A stretch of DNA of 27,586 nt from assembly GCA_946482045.1 (NCBI GenBank), contig CAMLPZ010000020.1, positions 1 through 27,586 on the forward strand, given 5' to 3'. This stretch comes from an uncultured Asticcacaulis sp. Its GTDB lineage: Bacteria > Pseudomonadota > Alphaproteobacteria > Caulobacterales > Caulobacteraceae. Positions 15,514 through 22,071 of this stretch are shown in pieces. Each line of letters starts with the position of its first letter. Position 1 is the stretch's first letter. The notes beneath the pieces are model-generated. The model was given only the letters and a program-made list of their open reading frames with translations. It did no database searches and was not told the DNA's origin. Both the position numbers and the translations under genes were made by a program.

Positions 15514-15545
15514 AATTTAAAAGCGCACTCGCCCAATCTTTAACC

Positions 15546-15585
15546 CCCTCTCCCCGCTTGCGGGGAGAGGGCTGGGGTGAGGGGC
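15546..15585. repeat. REP-like palindromic element, copy 2 (inverted)
   Basis: This copy is the reverse complement of copy 1 with a single mismatch in 40 bases. The two are separated by 32 bases. Together they can form one long stem or two small hairpins. It lies 11 bases beyond the end of queG. Confidence 0.85.
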
Positions 15586-15596
15586 AAACGGACAGT

Positions 15597-16868
15597 TCAG
15601 CGAGCACAGTTGCCGGCCCATTCCGCATTAACAACATCATCAGTCTCATGGCCGATGTGTCTGGCGCGCAGCTCTACAAATTTCTCACGTGGCAACACCT
15701 GCTTCAGTCCCCACACCGCAGACCCGCGCACCACAGCACTTTCATCGGCCAAACCTCGCAGTAGAGCCACTTCGATTTCCGGATCTTGCGAAGTTTTACC
15801 GGCATTACCAAGCGCGTAATTCACATTCCTCAGGAAGGATTCCCGACCGATCCGCTTGATCGCCGATTTGCTGAACAGCGCGCGAAACTCAGCATCACTT
15901 AGCCGGGTCAGTTCCGTCAGTTTGAGGTCGGTAAACCCCTCACGGGCCTGAAGCTTCAGATCCTGCGCGGCACTGGCAAATTTGTTCCACGGACAGGCCG
16001 CCAGACAGTCATCGCAGCCATAGATGCGATTGCCCATCTGATGCCGGAACGGCTCGGGCCACGGCCCACGCAGTTCGATCGTCAGATAGGACAGGCACTT
16101 GCGCGCATCGAGCTGATAGGGCCCGACAAAGGCGTCGGTCGGACACGCATTGAGACACGCCTGACACGACCCGCAGTGATCTCGCTCAGCGCCGTCGTCG
16201 CCAAGTACCCGGTCAAACAGGATAACCCCTAAAAAGAACCACGAGCCCAGCTCGCGCGACACCAGGTTGGTATGCTTGCCCTGCCAGCCCAAGCCTGCCA
16301 ATTGCGCTAGTGGTTTTTCCATCAAGGGCGCCGTATCAACAAAGACCTTCAGCTCGCAGCCCGTCTGCGCCACGATCCAAGTCGCCAGGGCTTTCAGCTT
16401 CTTCTTGATCAGCTCGTGGTAATCGTCACCGCGCGCATAGACGCTCAGGTTCGCGGTCTCAGGCCGCGCCAGCCCTTCACGCGGGTCGCTGTCGGGGCCA
16501 TAGTTATAGGCCAGGACCAGCGCGCCTTTGGCATCGCTCCACATATTGCGCGGATGACGGCGGCGCTCATGCGTCTCCTCCATCCATTGCATCTCGCCGT
16601 GGAAACCCGCTTCTATAAATGCGGTCAGCCGGTCGGCCGCGTCCCATACCTCAGGCAAGGCAGCAAAGCGCGCAGCCGAAAAGCCGAGCGCCGAGGCCTC
16701 ATGGCGAATAGCATCAGCCAGACTCCTCTCCTCCCCTGCGGTAGCGGGGGAGGGGGACCACGAAGTGGTGGAGGGGGCCTGACCAGCGGAAGCCCCGCCC
16801 ACCGCCTGACGGCGGTCCCCCCTCCCCATATTGCCTGCCGGCGAGGCTGGGGAGGGCGAGTCCGTCAT
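15597..16868 (-). CDS. queG: Epoxyqueuosine reductase QueG, with a repeat-derived N-terminal extension
   Basis: QueG performs the last step of queuosine synthesis, reducing epoxyqueuosine in tRNA with a cobalamin cofactor and two [4Fe-4S] clusters. The 423-residue frame has the active-site Asp in VFVDTAPLMEK (D178). It has eight cluster cysteines: C232, C235, C238, C242 (HCGSCQACLNACP), C258, and C285, C288, C292 (GCDDCLAACPW). A HEAT-like tail (ADESAVVRGSAVWGLKQV) ends the protein. Homology begins only at about residue 50 (LADAIRHEASALGF). Residues 1-48 are encoded by a pair of GC-rich palindromic repeats. The ATG at 16868 is the first usable start; no ATG, GTG or TTG with a good site was found between the repeats and residue 50. 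It follows the fzlA-like gene by 18 bases. Confidence 0.93.
   Translation of the reverse strand: MTDSPSPASPAGNMGRGDRRQAVGGASAGQAPSTTSWSPSPATAGEERSLADAIRHEASALGFSAARFAALPEVWDAADRLTAFIEAGFHGEMQWMEETHERRRHPRNMWSDAKGALVLAYNYGPDSDPREGLARPETANLSVYARGDDYHELIKKKLKALATWIVAQTGCELKVFVDTAPLMEKPLAQLAGLGWQGKHTNLVSRELGSWFFLGVILFDRVLGDDGAERDHCGSCQACLNACPTDAFVGPYQLDARKCLSYLTIELRGPWPEPFRHQMGNRIYGCDDCLAACPWNKFASAAQDLKLQAREGFTDLKLTELTRLSDAEFRALFSKSAIKRIGRESFLRNVNYALGNAGKTSQDPEIEVALLRGLADESAVVRGSAVWGLKQVLPREKFVELRARHIGHETDDVVNAEWAGNCAR
16730..16855. repeat. Inverted pair of GC-rich palindromic elements inside the 5' end of queG
   Basis: The region contains four stems: 10-base arms at 16730-16739 and 16744-16753 (one wobble, loop GGTA); CCAC/GTGG at 16758-16768; ACCGCC/GGCGGT at 16801-16816; and CCTCCCC/GGGGAGG at 16821-16855 with an inner GCCT/AGGC stem. 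The left and right halves share the pattern of a GGGGAGG stem followed by a ggACC-stem-GGt-GGagGGGG block in opposite orientation, so it is two copies of one element, inverted. This is a different family from the pair at 15474-15585. Confidence 0.75.
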
Positions 16869-16886
16869 GTCCGGGCCTGCGTCATT

Positions 16887-17588
16887 CTAAAAATCCAGCT
16901 CCCGGTAATGCGCCGAGGCCGGCACACCCGGCATCTTGTCATTCAGCAGCGGCCGGAAGCAGGGCCGCGACTTGATGACCATGTACCACGTCTTGAGCGC
17001 CGGGTAACGCGACCAGTTGATCTCATCGAGATAGTCGAGCACGCTTAGCTGACCCGCCGCGGCGAAGTCGGCATAGGACAATGAATGCCCCGCCAGCCAG
17101 TTACGCACCTGGAGCAGGCTTTCGAAATAACGCAAATGGTCCTTCAGCGCTTCGCGGCCAGCGCGCATCGAAGCGATATCCGGAGCGCCGCGCCCCATCA
17201 GCCGCTTCTCCATCTTTTCGTGCAGCAGCAGCGCATTGACCTCGTAATCGAACTTGCGGTCAAACCAACCGACCAGCCGGCGCGCCTCGGCGCGTTCGTT
17301 GACATTGGACGGCCACAGCGCCGGCTCCTTGTAGCATTCTTCGAGGTGCTCGAGGATGGCGCGGTCTTCGCACACCTTATGCGTCTGACCGATCGAGCCC
17401 GGCTCGGGCGTTTCAACCAGAATCGGCAGGAGGCCCGACGGGTTGAGACGCAGGATGGTGTCATCCGGCTCCCAGTAACGGACATTGGTTTCCTCGAACG
17501 CCAGCTTCTTTTCGCCAAGCGCCAGTCGGACGGCGCGGGAATGGGGATCGAAGGCGAAATGGTAGAGCTGGCGCGAATAGGCGGTCAT
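16887..17588 (-). CDS. fzlA: Glutathione-transferase-fold protein, probable FtsZ-binding FzlA
   Basis: The 233-residue protein has an N-terminal thioredoxin-like domain (QLYHFAFDPHSRAVRLALGE to about 85, with the cis-Pro segment SGLLPILVE) and a helical C-terminal domain (GHSLSYADFAAAGQLSVLDYL). The usual GST catalytic Ser/Tyr/Cys is not obvious near the start. It ends with PGVPASAHYRELDF; a conserved acidic-aromatic C-terminal tail is a feature of FzlA, the GST homolog that binds FtsZ filaments in Caulobacter and relatives. Position beside queG, and near uppP and an NDUFA9-like epimerase, agrees with the alphaproteobacterial fzlA neighbourhood as I recall it. The ATG at 17588 is preceded by AAGGGACC. 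The GST fold is certain; the FzlA name is likely but not proven. Confidence 0.75.
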   Translation of the reverse strand: MTAYSRQLYHFAFDPHSRAVRLALGEKKLAFEETNVRYWEPDDTILRLNPSGLLPILVETPEPGSIGQTHKVCEDRAILEHLEECYKEPALWPSNVNERAEARRLVGWFDRKFDYEVNALLLHEKMEKRLMGRGAPDIASMRAGREALKDHLRYFESLLQVRNWLAGHSLSYADFAAAGQLSVLDYLDEINWSRYPALKTWYMVIKSRPCFRPLLNDKMPGVPASAHYRELDF

Positions 17589-17605
17589 CCAAGGTCCCTT
17601 TGGTG

Positions 17606-18565
17606 TTATCCCTGCGCCTGTTCCGAAGGCGGACTATCCTGAAACACGCTCACGTGCGGTTCGGCAAGTCCCCTCGGATCAGGATGGATGATTATATCGG
17701 CATTCGGGTAGACCTCAATGAGCCTGTTTTCCGCCGCGATGATGATCCTGTGGGCAGCGTCGAGCGTGAGTGTCGGATCAAGCTCGACATGCATCTGGAT
17801 GAGGACGTACGGCCCAGCCTGGCGGGTACGCAGGTCGTGGACACCAAGAACCTGCGGATCTTCAAGCGTCAACCTGCGGATCGCCTCAACGTCCTTGTCG
17901 TCAAGAGCCTTATCCATAAGATGACCTGACGCCTCACGCAGGACGCCGACGGCGCCCCAGACGAACCACGCGGCCATCAATACGCCGGCAATGGCGTCGA
18001 ACACATATAGGCCCAGCGCCGCCAGGCCGACACCGATGATCGCAACGATATTGGATACGAAATCAGTCACGTAGTGCATCCGGTCACCGTGCACCGCCAC
18101 GGAAGCTTCGGCACGCAGGGCCCGGTTCTGGAACCAGACCAGGATGGCCGTAAGAAGGATCGACAGCACGAGTACGCCCAAGGACAGGCCCGATGCGCGT
18201 GCCGGGTGCGGGTTGGCGAAGTCGCGGACGCATTCCTGCAGGATGATGGCCGCCGAAGCAAAGACCAGCGCCGCCTGGAAAAGGGCGCTGAAGGCTTCGG
18301 CCTTGCCGTGGCCGAAGGGATGCTCCTTGTCCGGCGGCGTACGGGCATAGCGGACGGCGAACAGGGTCGCGACCGAGGCCAGCAGGTCAAGGCCTGAATC
18401 GGTCAGCGACGCCAGGATCGACGGCGATCCGGACAGATAAAGCACACCAGTCTTCGCAACCGTCAGGACACTTGCGACGCCCACGGAGAGGATCGACGCC
18501 AGCATGACCGGCGAAATTGTCCGTGAATGTTGGCTCCGTGGTGCGTTCATGTCCTTGTGTAACAT
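17606..18565 (-). CDS. Cation diffusion facilitator (FieF-type divalent metal efflux)
   Basis: This inner-membrane proton antiporter exports Zn2+, Fe2+ or similar metals. The product of about 319 residues has six membrane segments. The metal site residues are D56 and D60 in SLTDSGLDLLAS (segment 2) and H164 and D168 in HYVTDFVSN (segment 5), the same DD-HD set as E. coli FieF. The loop motif HPFGHGKAEAFSAL is present. The cytoplasmic domain (from about residue 215) contains QMHVELDPTLTLDAAHRI. The ATG at 18565 has GGAAAAG upstream; another ATG at 18550 is possible, while a TTG at 18583 seems unlikely. It lies 17 bases upstream of the fzlA-like gene on the same strand. Confidence 0.92.
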   Translation of the reverse strand: MLHKDMNAPRSQHSRTISPVMLASILSVGVASVLTVAKTGVLYLSGSPSILASLTDSGLDLLASVATLFAVRYARTPPDKEHPFGHGKAEAFSALFQAALVFASAAIILQECVRDFANPHPARASGLSLGVLVLSILLTAILVWFQNRALRAEASVAVHGDRMHYVTDFVSNIVAIIGVGLAALGLYVFDAIAGVLMAAWFVWGAVGVLREASGHLMDKALDDKDVEAIRRLTLEDPQVLGVHDLRTRQAGPYVLIQMHVELDPTLTLDAAHRIIIAAENRLIEVYPNADIIIHPDPRGLAEPHVSVFQDSPPSEQAQG

Positions 18566-18753
18566 GGCTTTTCCAGCAGGCAAACAGCTTCAGTTTGCAC
18601 TGCAAAATGAGGCGCCGTCGAAACTGTTAATAAAAGGTAAATAGCGCGTGTCAAACCTGGTCAAATCGGCATAGGGTGCAACGCAGAATCAATCTTGACA
18701 ATAAACCGCCGTATTCGCGGAGTCTTGTCATGGTGAACATCGAAGGTGTGCCC
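18566..18753. promoter_or_regulatory. Divergent promoter region with a 13-bp palindrome
   Basis: This 188-base gap separates the metal efflux gene from the citrate-synthase-like gene. TTTGCA-C-TGCAAA (18594-18606) is a perfect dyad 29 bases upstream of the efflux gene start and is a candidate operator. TTGACA at 18695-18700 matches a -35 for the plus-strand gene, but no good -10 follows at 16-18 bases. No match to a known metal-regulator box was recognised. Confidence 0.45.
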
Positions 18754-19992
18754 ATGTCTCGTATCTGGATCAGCCGCACGGAGGCGCTCCAACGTCTCGA
18801 AGTCAAGCCGCAGACGCTCTATGCCTATGTGAGCCGTCAGCGCATCGCCGCCAAGAGCGACCCCAGCCATCCGCGCAAGAGCCTTTACGCGCTGGACGAT
18901 GTCGAGCGGCTGTCGCGCCGCGCCCCCGGCCGCATGCCGGGGCAGCGTGCCGGCCAACCCATGCTACCGGCGGTGCCAGCGCTCAGTGGCGGGACCATTA
19001 CACGTGGCGAAGCGGCGATCGACACCGAGATATCGCTGACCCTCAACGGGCGTCACTATTACCGCGGCCGCGACTGCGTCGCCTTGGCCGACAGTGAGAA
19101 TTTCGAAGCCGTCGCCGCCCTGCTGTGGCAAAGCGCCAGCCACAACCCGTTCGGCCCCCTGAAACCGCGTCCGGACGTCAACTTCCCAGGTGGACCGCGC
19201 CTGCGCGTCTTTTCGGTCCTGAGCCGCCGCATCGAGGAGGACGCCCAGCCGGACATCAATCCGGACCGCGACCTGAATCTTGAAGCCGCCAGCCTGATCA
19301 ATGAAATGGTCGACTCGGTCACCAATGGCGGACCGCGCCTGTTTTTCCATCAGCGCCTGGCGCGCGTGTGGAAGGTCTATGAAAACCGCGACGTCGACCT
19401 GCTGCGCCGTGCCCTGGTCCTGTCGGCCGATGTAGGTCTTGACGAATCGACCCTGGCCGTGCGCAGCGCCGCCGCTTCGATGGGGCCGCTGGCCGTGCCG
19501 CTCATGGCTGGCTTCGCGACCGTCATGGGTCCACGTCTCGGCGCCCGCATCTCGCGCGCCGAACTGTATGTCACCCAGGTCCGCCGCTCAGGCAATCCGC
19601 AACTGGTCGCCCGCACTTTGCTCAACCAGGGCCTTGAGCTGCCGGGCTTTGAAAAGGACCCGGCGCCATCGGAATATTTACGCGCGCGCAATCTGATCGA
19701 TGCTGCACCGCACATGGGCGAAGACCTGAAAACCATACTGAAGGTCGGCGAGGACATGACGGGTCAACCGGTTGGTATGTCGCTTGCGCTCGCCCTAATT
19801 GGCCGCCACCTCGACCTGCCGCGCGAGGCCCCCGTGACACTTTATGGCCTTGGCCGCAGCGCCGGCTGGCTGGCCCACGCCATCGAGCAGGTTCACACCG
19901 GCGCCGCGCCCAAGGCCCGCCTGCGCTATATCGGTGTCGCCCCCGCCCTGCCCGATCCCGAGTTCGACGAAAATATTGCAGTTGCTAATTAA
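18754..19992 (+). CDS. Citrate-synthase-like protein with N-terminal HTH domain, catalytic residues lost
   Basis: Residues 1-55 form a MerR-like or excisionase-like helix-turn-helix (WISRTEALQRLEVKPQTLYAYVSR, then LYALDDVERLSRR). From about residue 83 to the end is a citrate synthase fold, with the CoA-side motif LGRSAGWLAHAIEQ intact at 366-379. The active site is not. The HGGAN histidine is L262 (GPRLGARIS), the GFGH histidine is K301 (LPGFEKDPAPSEYLRAR), the NVDF aspartate is G341 (QPVGMSLAL), and the ADH histidine is V227 (SADVGLDES). It therefore cannot work as a normal citrate synthase and may be a CoA-ester sensor or regulator. The ATG at 18754 has GAAGG upstream and fits the family start; the ATG at 18730 with GGAG is an alternative. 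uppP follows after 52 bases. Confidence 0.85.
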   Translation: MSRIWISRTEALQRLEVKPQTLYAYVSRQRIAAKSDPSHPRKSLYALDDVERLSRRAPGRMPGQRAGQPMLPAVPALSGGTITRGEAAIDTEISLTLNGRHYYRGRDCVALADSENFEAVAALLWQSASHNPFGPLKPRPDVNFPGGPRLRVFSVLSRRIEEDAQPDINPDRDLNLEAASLINEMVDSVTNGGPRLFFHQRLARVWKVYENRDVDLLRRALVLSADVGLDESTLAVRSAAASMGPLAVPLMAGFATVMGPRLGARISRAELYVTQVRRSGNPQLVARTLLNQGLELPGFEKDPAPSEYLRARNLIDAAPHMGEDLKTILKVGEDMTGQPVGMSLALALIGRHLDLPREAPVTLYGLGRSAGWLAHAIEQVHTGAAPKARLRYIGVAPALPDPEFDENIAVAN

Positions 19993-20044
19993 CATCGGGC
20001 CGGTTCTGCGCTAAGACCCTGAGTGTATAATTGAAGGGGTCGGC

Positions 20045-20842
20045 ATGGACTATCTGATTGCGGCGTTTTTAGGCTTCGTCGAAGGCATGACCGAGTTCCT
20101 GCCGGTGTCCTCGACGGGCCACCTGCTCCTGCTCACCCACTTCCTCAAATTCGGAACGACGGGCAAGACCTTCGAAGTCCTGATCCAGTTGGGCGCCGTC
20201 CTGGCCCTGCTGAGCCTTTATTTTAACCGCCTCTGGAACGTCGTCATCACCCTGCCGGCCGAACCGAAATCCCGGGGCTTCGTGATTTCGGTTCTCGTCG
20301 CCTTTCTGCCGGCCATGGTTCTGGGTGTGCTGCTGCACGACTTCATCAAGGGCGTGCTGTTCGAAACGCCGCAGGTCATCTGTATTAGCCTGATCGTCGG
20401 CGGCATCCTGTTGTGGGCGGTCGACAAGTACGCGCCGACGCCGACCAAGGACGACGCGATGCGCCTCGACTGGAAGACGGCCCTGACCATCGGCCTGTTC
20501 CAGTGCCTGGCCATGATCCCCGGGATGTCGCGCTCGGGCTCGACCCTGATCGGCGCCATGCTCTGCAAGGTCGACAAGAAGGCGGCCGCGGAGTTTTCGT
20601 TCTTCCTGGCCATGCCGACCATGGCCGGCGCCTTTGCCTATGACGTCTTCAAAACCTACAAGCAGATGGATTTCACCGATATTGGCCTGGTGGCCGTCGG
20701 CTTCATCGCCGCGTTCGTGACGGCCTTGCTGGTCGTCAAGGCGCTGCTCGATTTTGTCTCGAAGCACGGTTATGGCATCTTTGCGGTGTGGCGCGTGGCG
20801 GTCGGCGTGATCGGCCTGGTGCTGTTGCAGCTCGGGTTTTAA
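20045..20842 (+). CDS. uppP: Undecaprenyl-diphosphatase UppP (BacA)
   Basis: This inner-membrane enzyme removes a phosphate from undecaprenyl diphosphate, recycling the lipid carrier for peptidoglycan and surface glycans. It also confers bacitracin tolerance. The 265-residue protein has the two family signatures: FVEGMTEFLPVSSTGH (E13, E17, S22, S23, H26) and IPGMSRSGSTLIGA (S162, R163, S164). Several hydrophobic segments fit the known eight-helix fold. The ATG at 20045 is preceded by AAGGGG five bases upstream. It lies close after the citrate-synthase-like gene and converges on the NDUFA9-like epimerase, with a strong terminator between. Confidence 0.97.
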   Translation: MDYLIAAFLGFVEGMTEFLPVSSTGHLLLLTHFLKFGTTGKTFEVLIQLGAVLALLSLYFNRLWNVVITLPAEPKSRGFVISVLVAFLPAMVLGVLLHDFIKGVLFETPQVICISLIVGGILLWAVDKYAPTPTKDDAMRLDWKTALTIGLFQCLAMIPGMSRSGSTLIGAMLCKVDKKAAAEFSFFLAMPTMAGAFAYDVFKTYKQMDFTDIGLVAVGFIAAFVTALLVVKALLDFVSKHGYGIFAVWRVAVGVIGLVLLQLGF

Positions 20843-20853
20843 GCTTACGGGGT

Positions 20854-20872
20854 CTGGGGCCTGAGGCCCCAG
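20854..20872. terminator. Small hairpin after uppP
   Basis: Perfect 8-base arms CTGGGGCC and GGCCCCAG with loop TGA lie just after the uppP stop. No T run follows directly, so it is probably a 3'-end stabiliser ahead of the main terminator. Confidence 0.5.
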
Positions 20873-20881
20873 GGCTTTCCA

Positions 20882-20931
20882 ATGTCTAAAGAAAAAGCCC
20901 AGCCTTTAGGCCGGGCTTTTTCTTTAGACAT
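20882..20931. terminator. Bidirectional intrinsic terminator between uppP and the epimerase
   Basis: Arms of 19 bases (20882-20900 and 20913-20931) are perfectly complementary. They enclose a loop that itself pairs GCC with GGC around TTTA. Each arm combines a GC-rich top (AAAGCCC / GGGCTTT) with an A or T run (CTTTTTCTTT on the plus strand and on the minus strand), so it would stop transcription arriving from either side, as suits converging genes. Confidence 0.9.
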
Positions 20932-20981
20932 CAGAAGGTGCGGGGTCCCAAAAACGTTCTTTGGCCCCGCGCACCCGACAC

Positions 20982-21938
20982 TTAAGCCGGAACGGCGAAC
21001 TGGCCGTTCTTGCGGAAACGCCACAGATAGGTCGGCACGATCGATTCCACCGCGGTCGGCGCGATGTCGAGATCGCGGAAGCCCTTGGCACCCTTGGACA
21101 CCGTGTTATCGGCCTGCAGCATCAGCACCTGGTCCGAGGTCAGGAATGGCGTGAGCGGCGTGATCGCACCAAGGATATCGCCACCGACGCCGATCAGGCT
21201 GGCGACGAAGCCCGGAAGATAGACCAGCGGGCGCGGGTTCATCACCTCATTGCCGACATAGCGCAGCAGGTCCTTGAAGGCGAAGACTTCGGGGCCGCCC
21301 AGCTCATAGGTCTGGCCGTAGGCCTTTTCGTTGCCGAGCGTACGCGCGACAGCGGCCGCGACATCAGCGACGTAGACGGGTTGGAATTTCGTGTTGGCGC
21401 CATCGATCGCCGGCAAGACTGGGAACATTTTCACCTGATGCGCCAGCATGGTGAAGAAGCTATCGCCATTGCCGAAGATCACCGACGGACGAAGCACCAC
21501 AGCCGTAGGGACGTGACGGCGCACGGCCTCTTCGCCACGCCCCTTGCTGGCATAATAGCTCGACGACGAGTCAGGCTTGGCCCCCAGCGCCGACATTTGC
21601 ACAAGGTTGCGAATGCCGCGCGCCGCGCAGGCCGAGGCGATATTGCTGGCGGCGTGGCGGTGAATGGCGTCAAAGCTCTGACCACCCTTCTGGTACATGA
21701 CGCCGACCAGGTTGACGCAGGCATCGGCGCCTTCCAGCGCCCTGGCAATATCCGATTCCTTGCGGATGTCGCAGCGCATGACCTGAATCTGGCCGACATC
21801 GCCCGCCGGCTTAAGATCATAGGCCTCCACGGCGCGGCGCACAGCCACGCGAATCCGCCAACCCTGCTTGGCAAGCGCCCGCACGACCTGTTTGCCGACA
21901 AAGCCCGAACCGCCAAAAACCGTGACCAACTGCACCAT
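20982..21938 (-). CDS. NAD(P)-binding epimerase-like protein, complex I NDUFA9 subunit family
   Basis: The 318-residue extended short-chain dehydrogenase fold begins VQLVTVFGGSGFVGKQVV, a Rossmann dinucleotide site (G-x-x-G-x-x-G at 9-15). It has the YYASKG segment where family enzymes carry the Tyr-Lys pair, and later RPSVIFGNGDSFF and YVADVAAAVART. These features match the alphaproteobacterial relatives of mitochondrial NDUFA9, an accessory subunit that binds NADPH structurally in respiratory complex I. Whether it is in complex I here cannot be seen. The ATG at 21938 gives a start at the Rossmann strand. It converges on uppP. Confidence 0.9.
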   Translation of the reverse strand: MVQLVTVFGGSGFVGKQVVRALAKQGWRIRVAVRRAVEAYDLKPAGDVGQIQVMRCDIRKESDIARALEGADACVNLVGVMYQKGGQSFDAIHRHAASNIASACAARGIRNLVQMSALGAKPDSSSSYYASKGRGEEAVRRHVPTAVVLRPSVIFGNGDSFFTMLAHQVKMFPVLPAIDGANTKFQPVYVADVAAAVARTLGNEKAYGQTYELGGPEVFAFKDLLRYVGNEVMNPRPLVYLPGFVASLIGVGGDILGAITPLTPFLTSDQVLMLQADNTVSKGAKGFRDLDIAPTAVESIVPTYLWRFRKNGQFAVPA

Positions 21939-21976
21939 GACCGCTTTCCTGAATCTGCGTCACACGCCTAAAACGC

Positions 21977-21993
21977 GTTATCGTCTCGATAAC
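21977..21993. promoter_or_regulatory. Inverted repeat upstream of the epimerase gene
   Basis: Perfect 7-base arms GTTATCG and CGATAAC around TCT lie 39 bases upstream of the epimerase start, in the 133-base gap after the GH43 gene. It could be an operator or a weak terminator for GH43; no T run supports the latter. Confidence 0.4.
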
Positions 21994-22071
21994 CCAAGGT
22001 ATCCGGCTTCGCAACAGGATGTGTCGAAAACCCATCGACGATTGCGGTCTTACAGGGCCTTTCGTGCGCAC

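Noticed and set aside
15474..15536. N-terminal extension of the glycosyltransferase (FPLPACGER-type peptide)
   Set aside because: This peptide is simply the translated palindromic repeat; homology begins after the ATG at 15473. It differs from queG, where no downstream ATG is available.
20026..20031. TATAAT hexamer just before uppP
   Set aside because: It lies 13 bases before the ATG and overlaps the approach to a good ribosome-binding site, leaving almost no leader; no -35 at the right distance.
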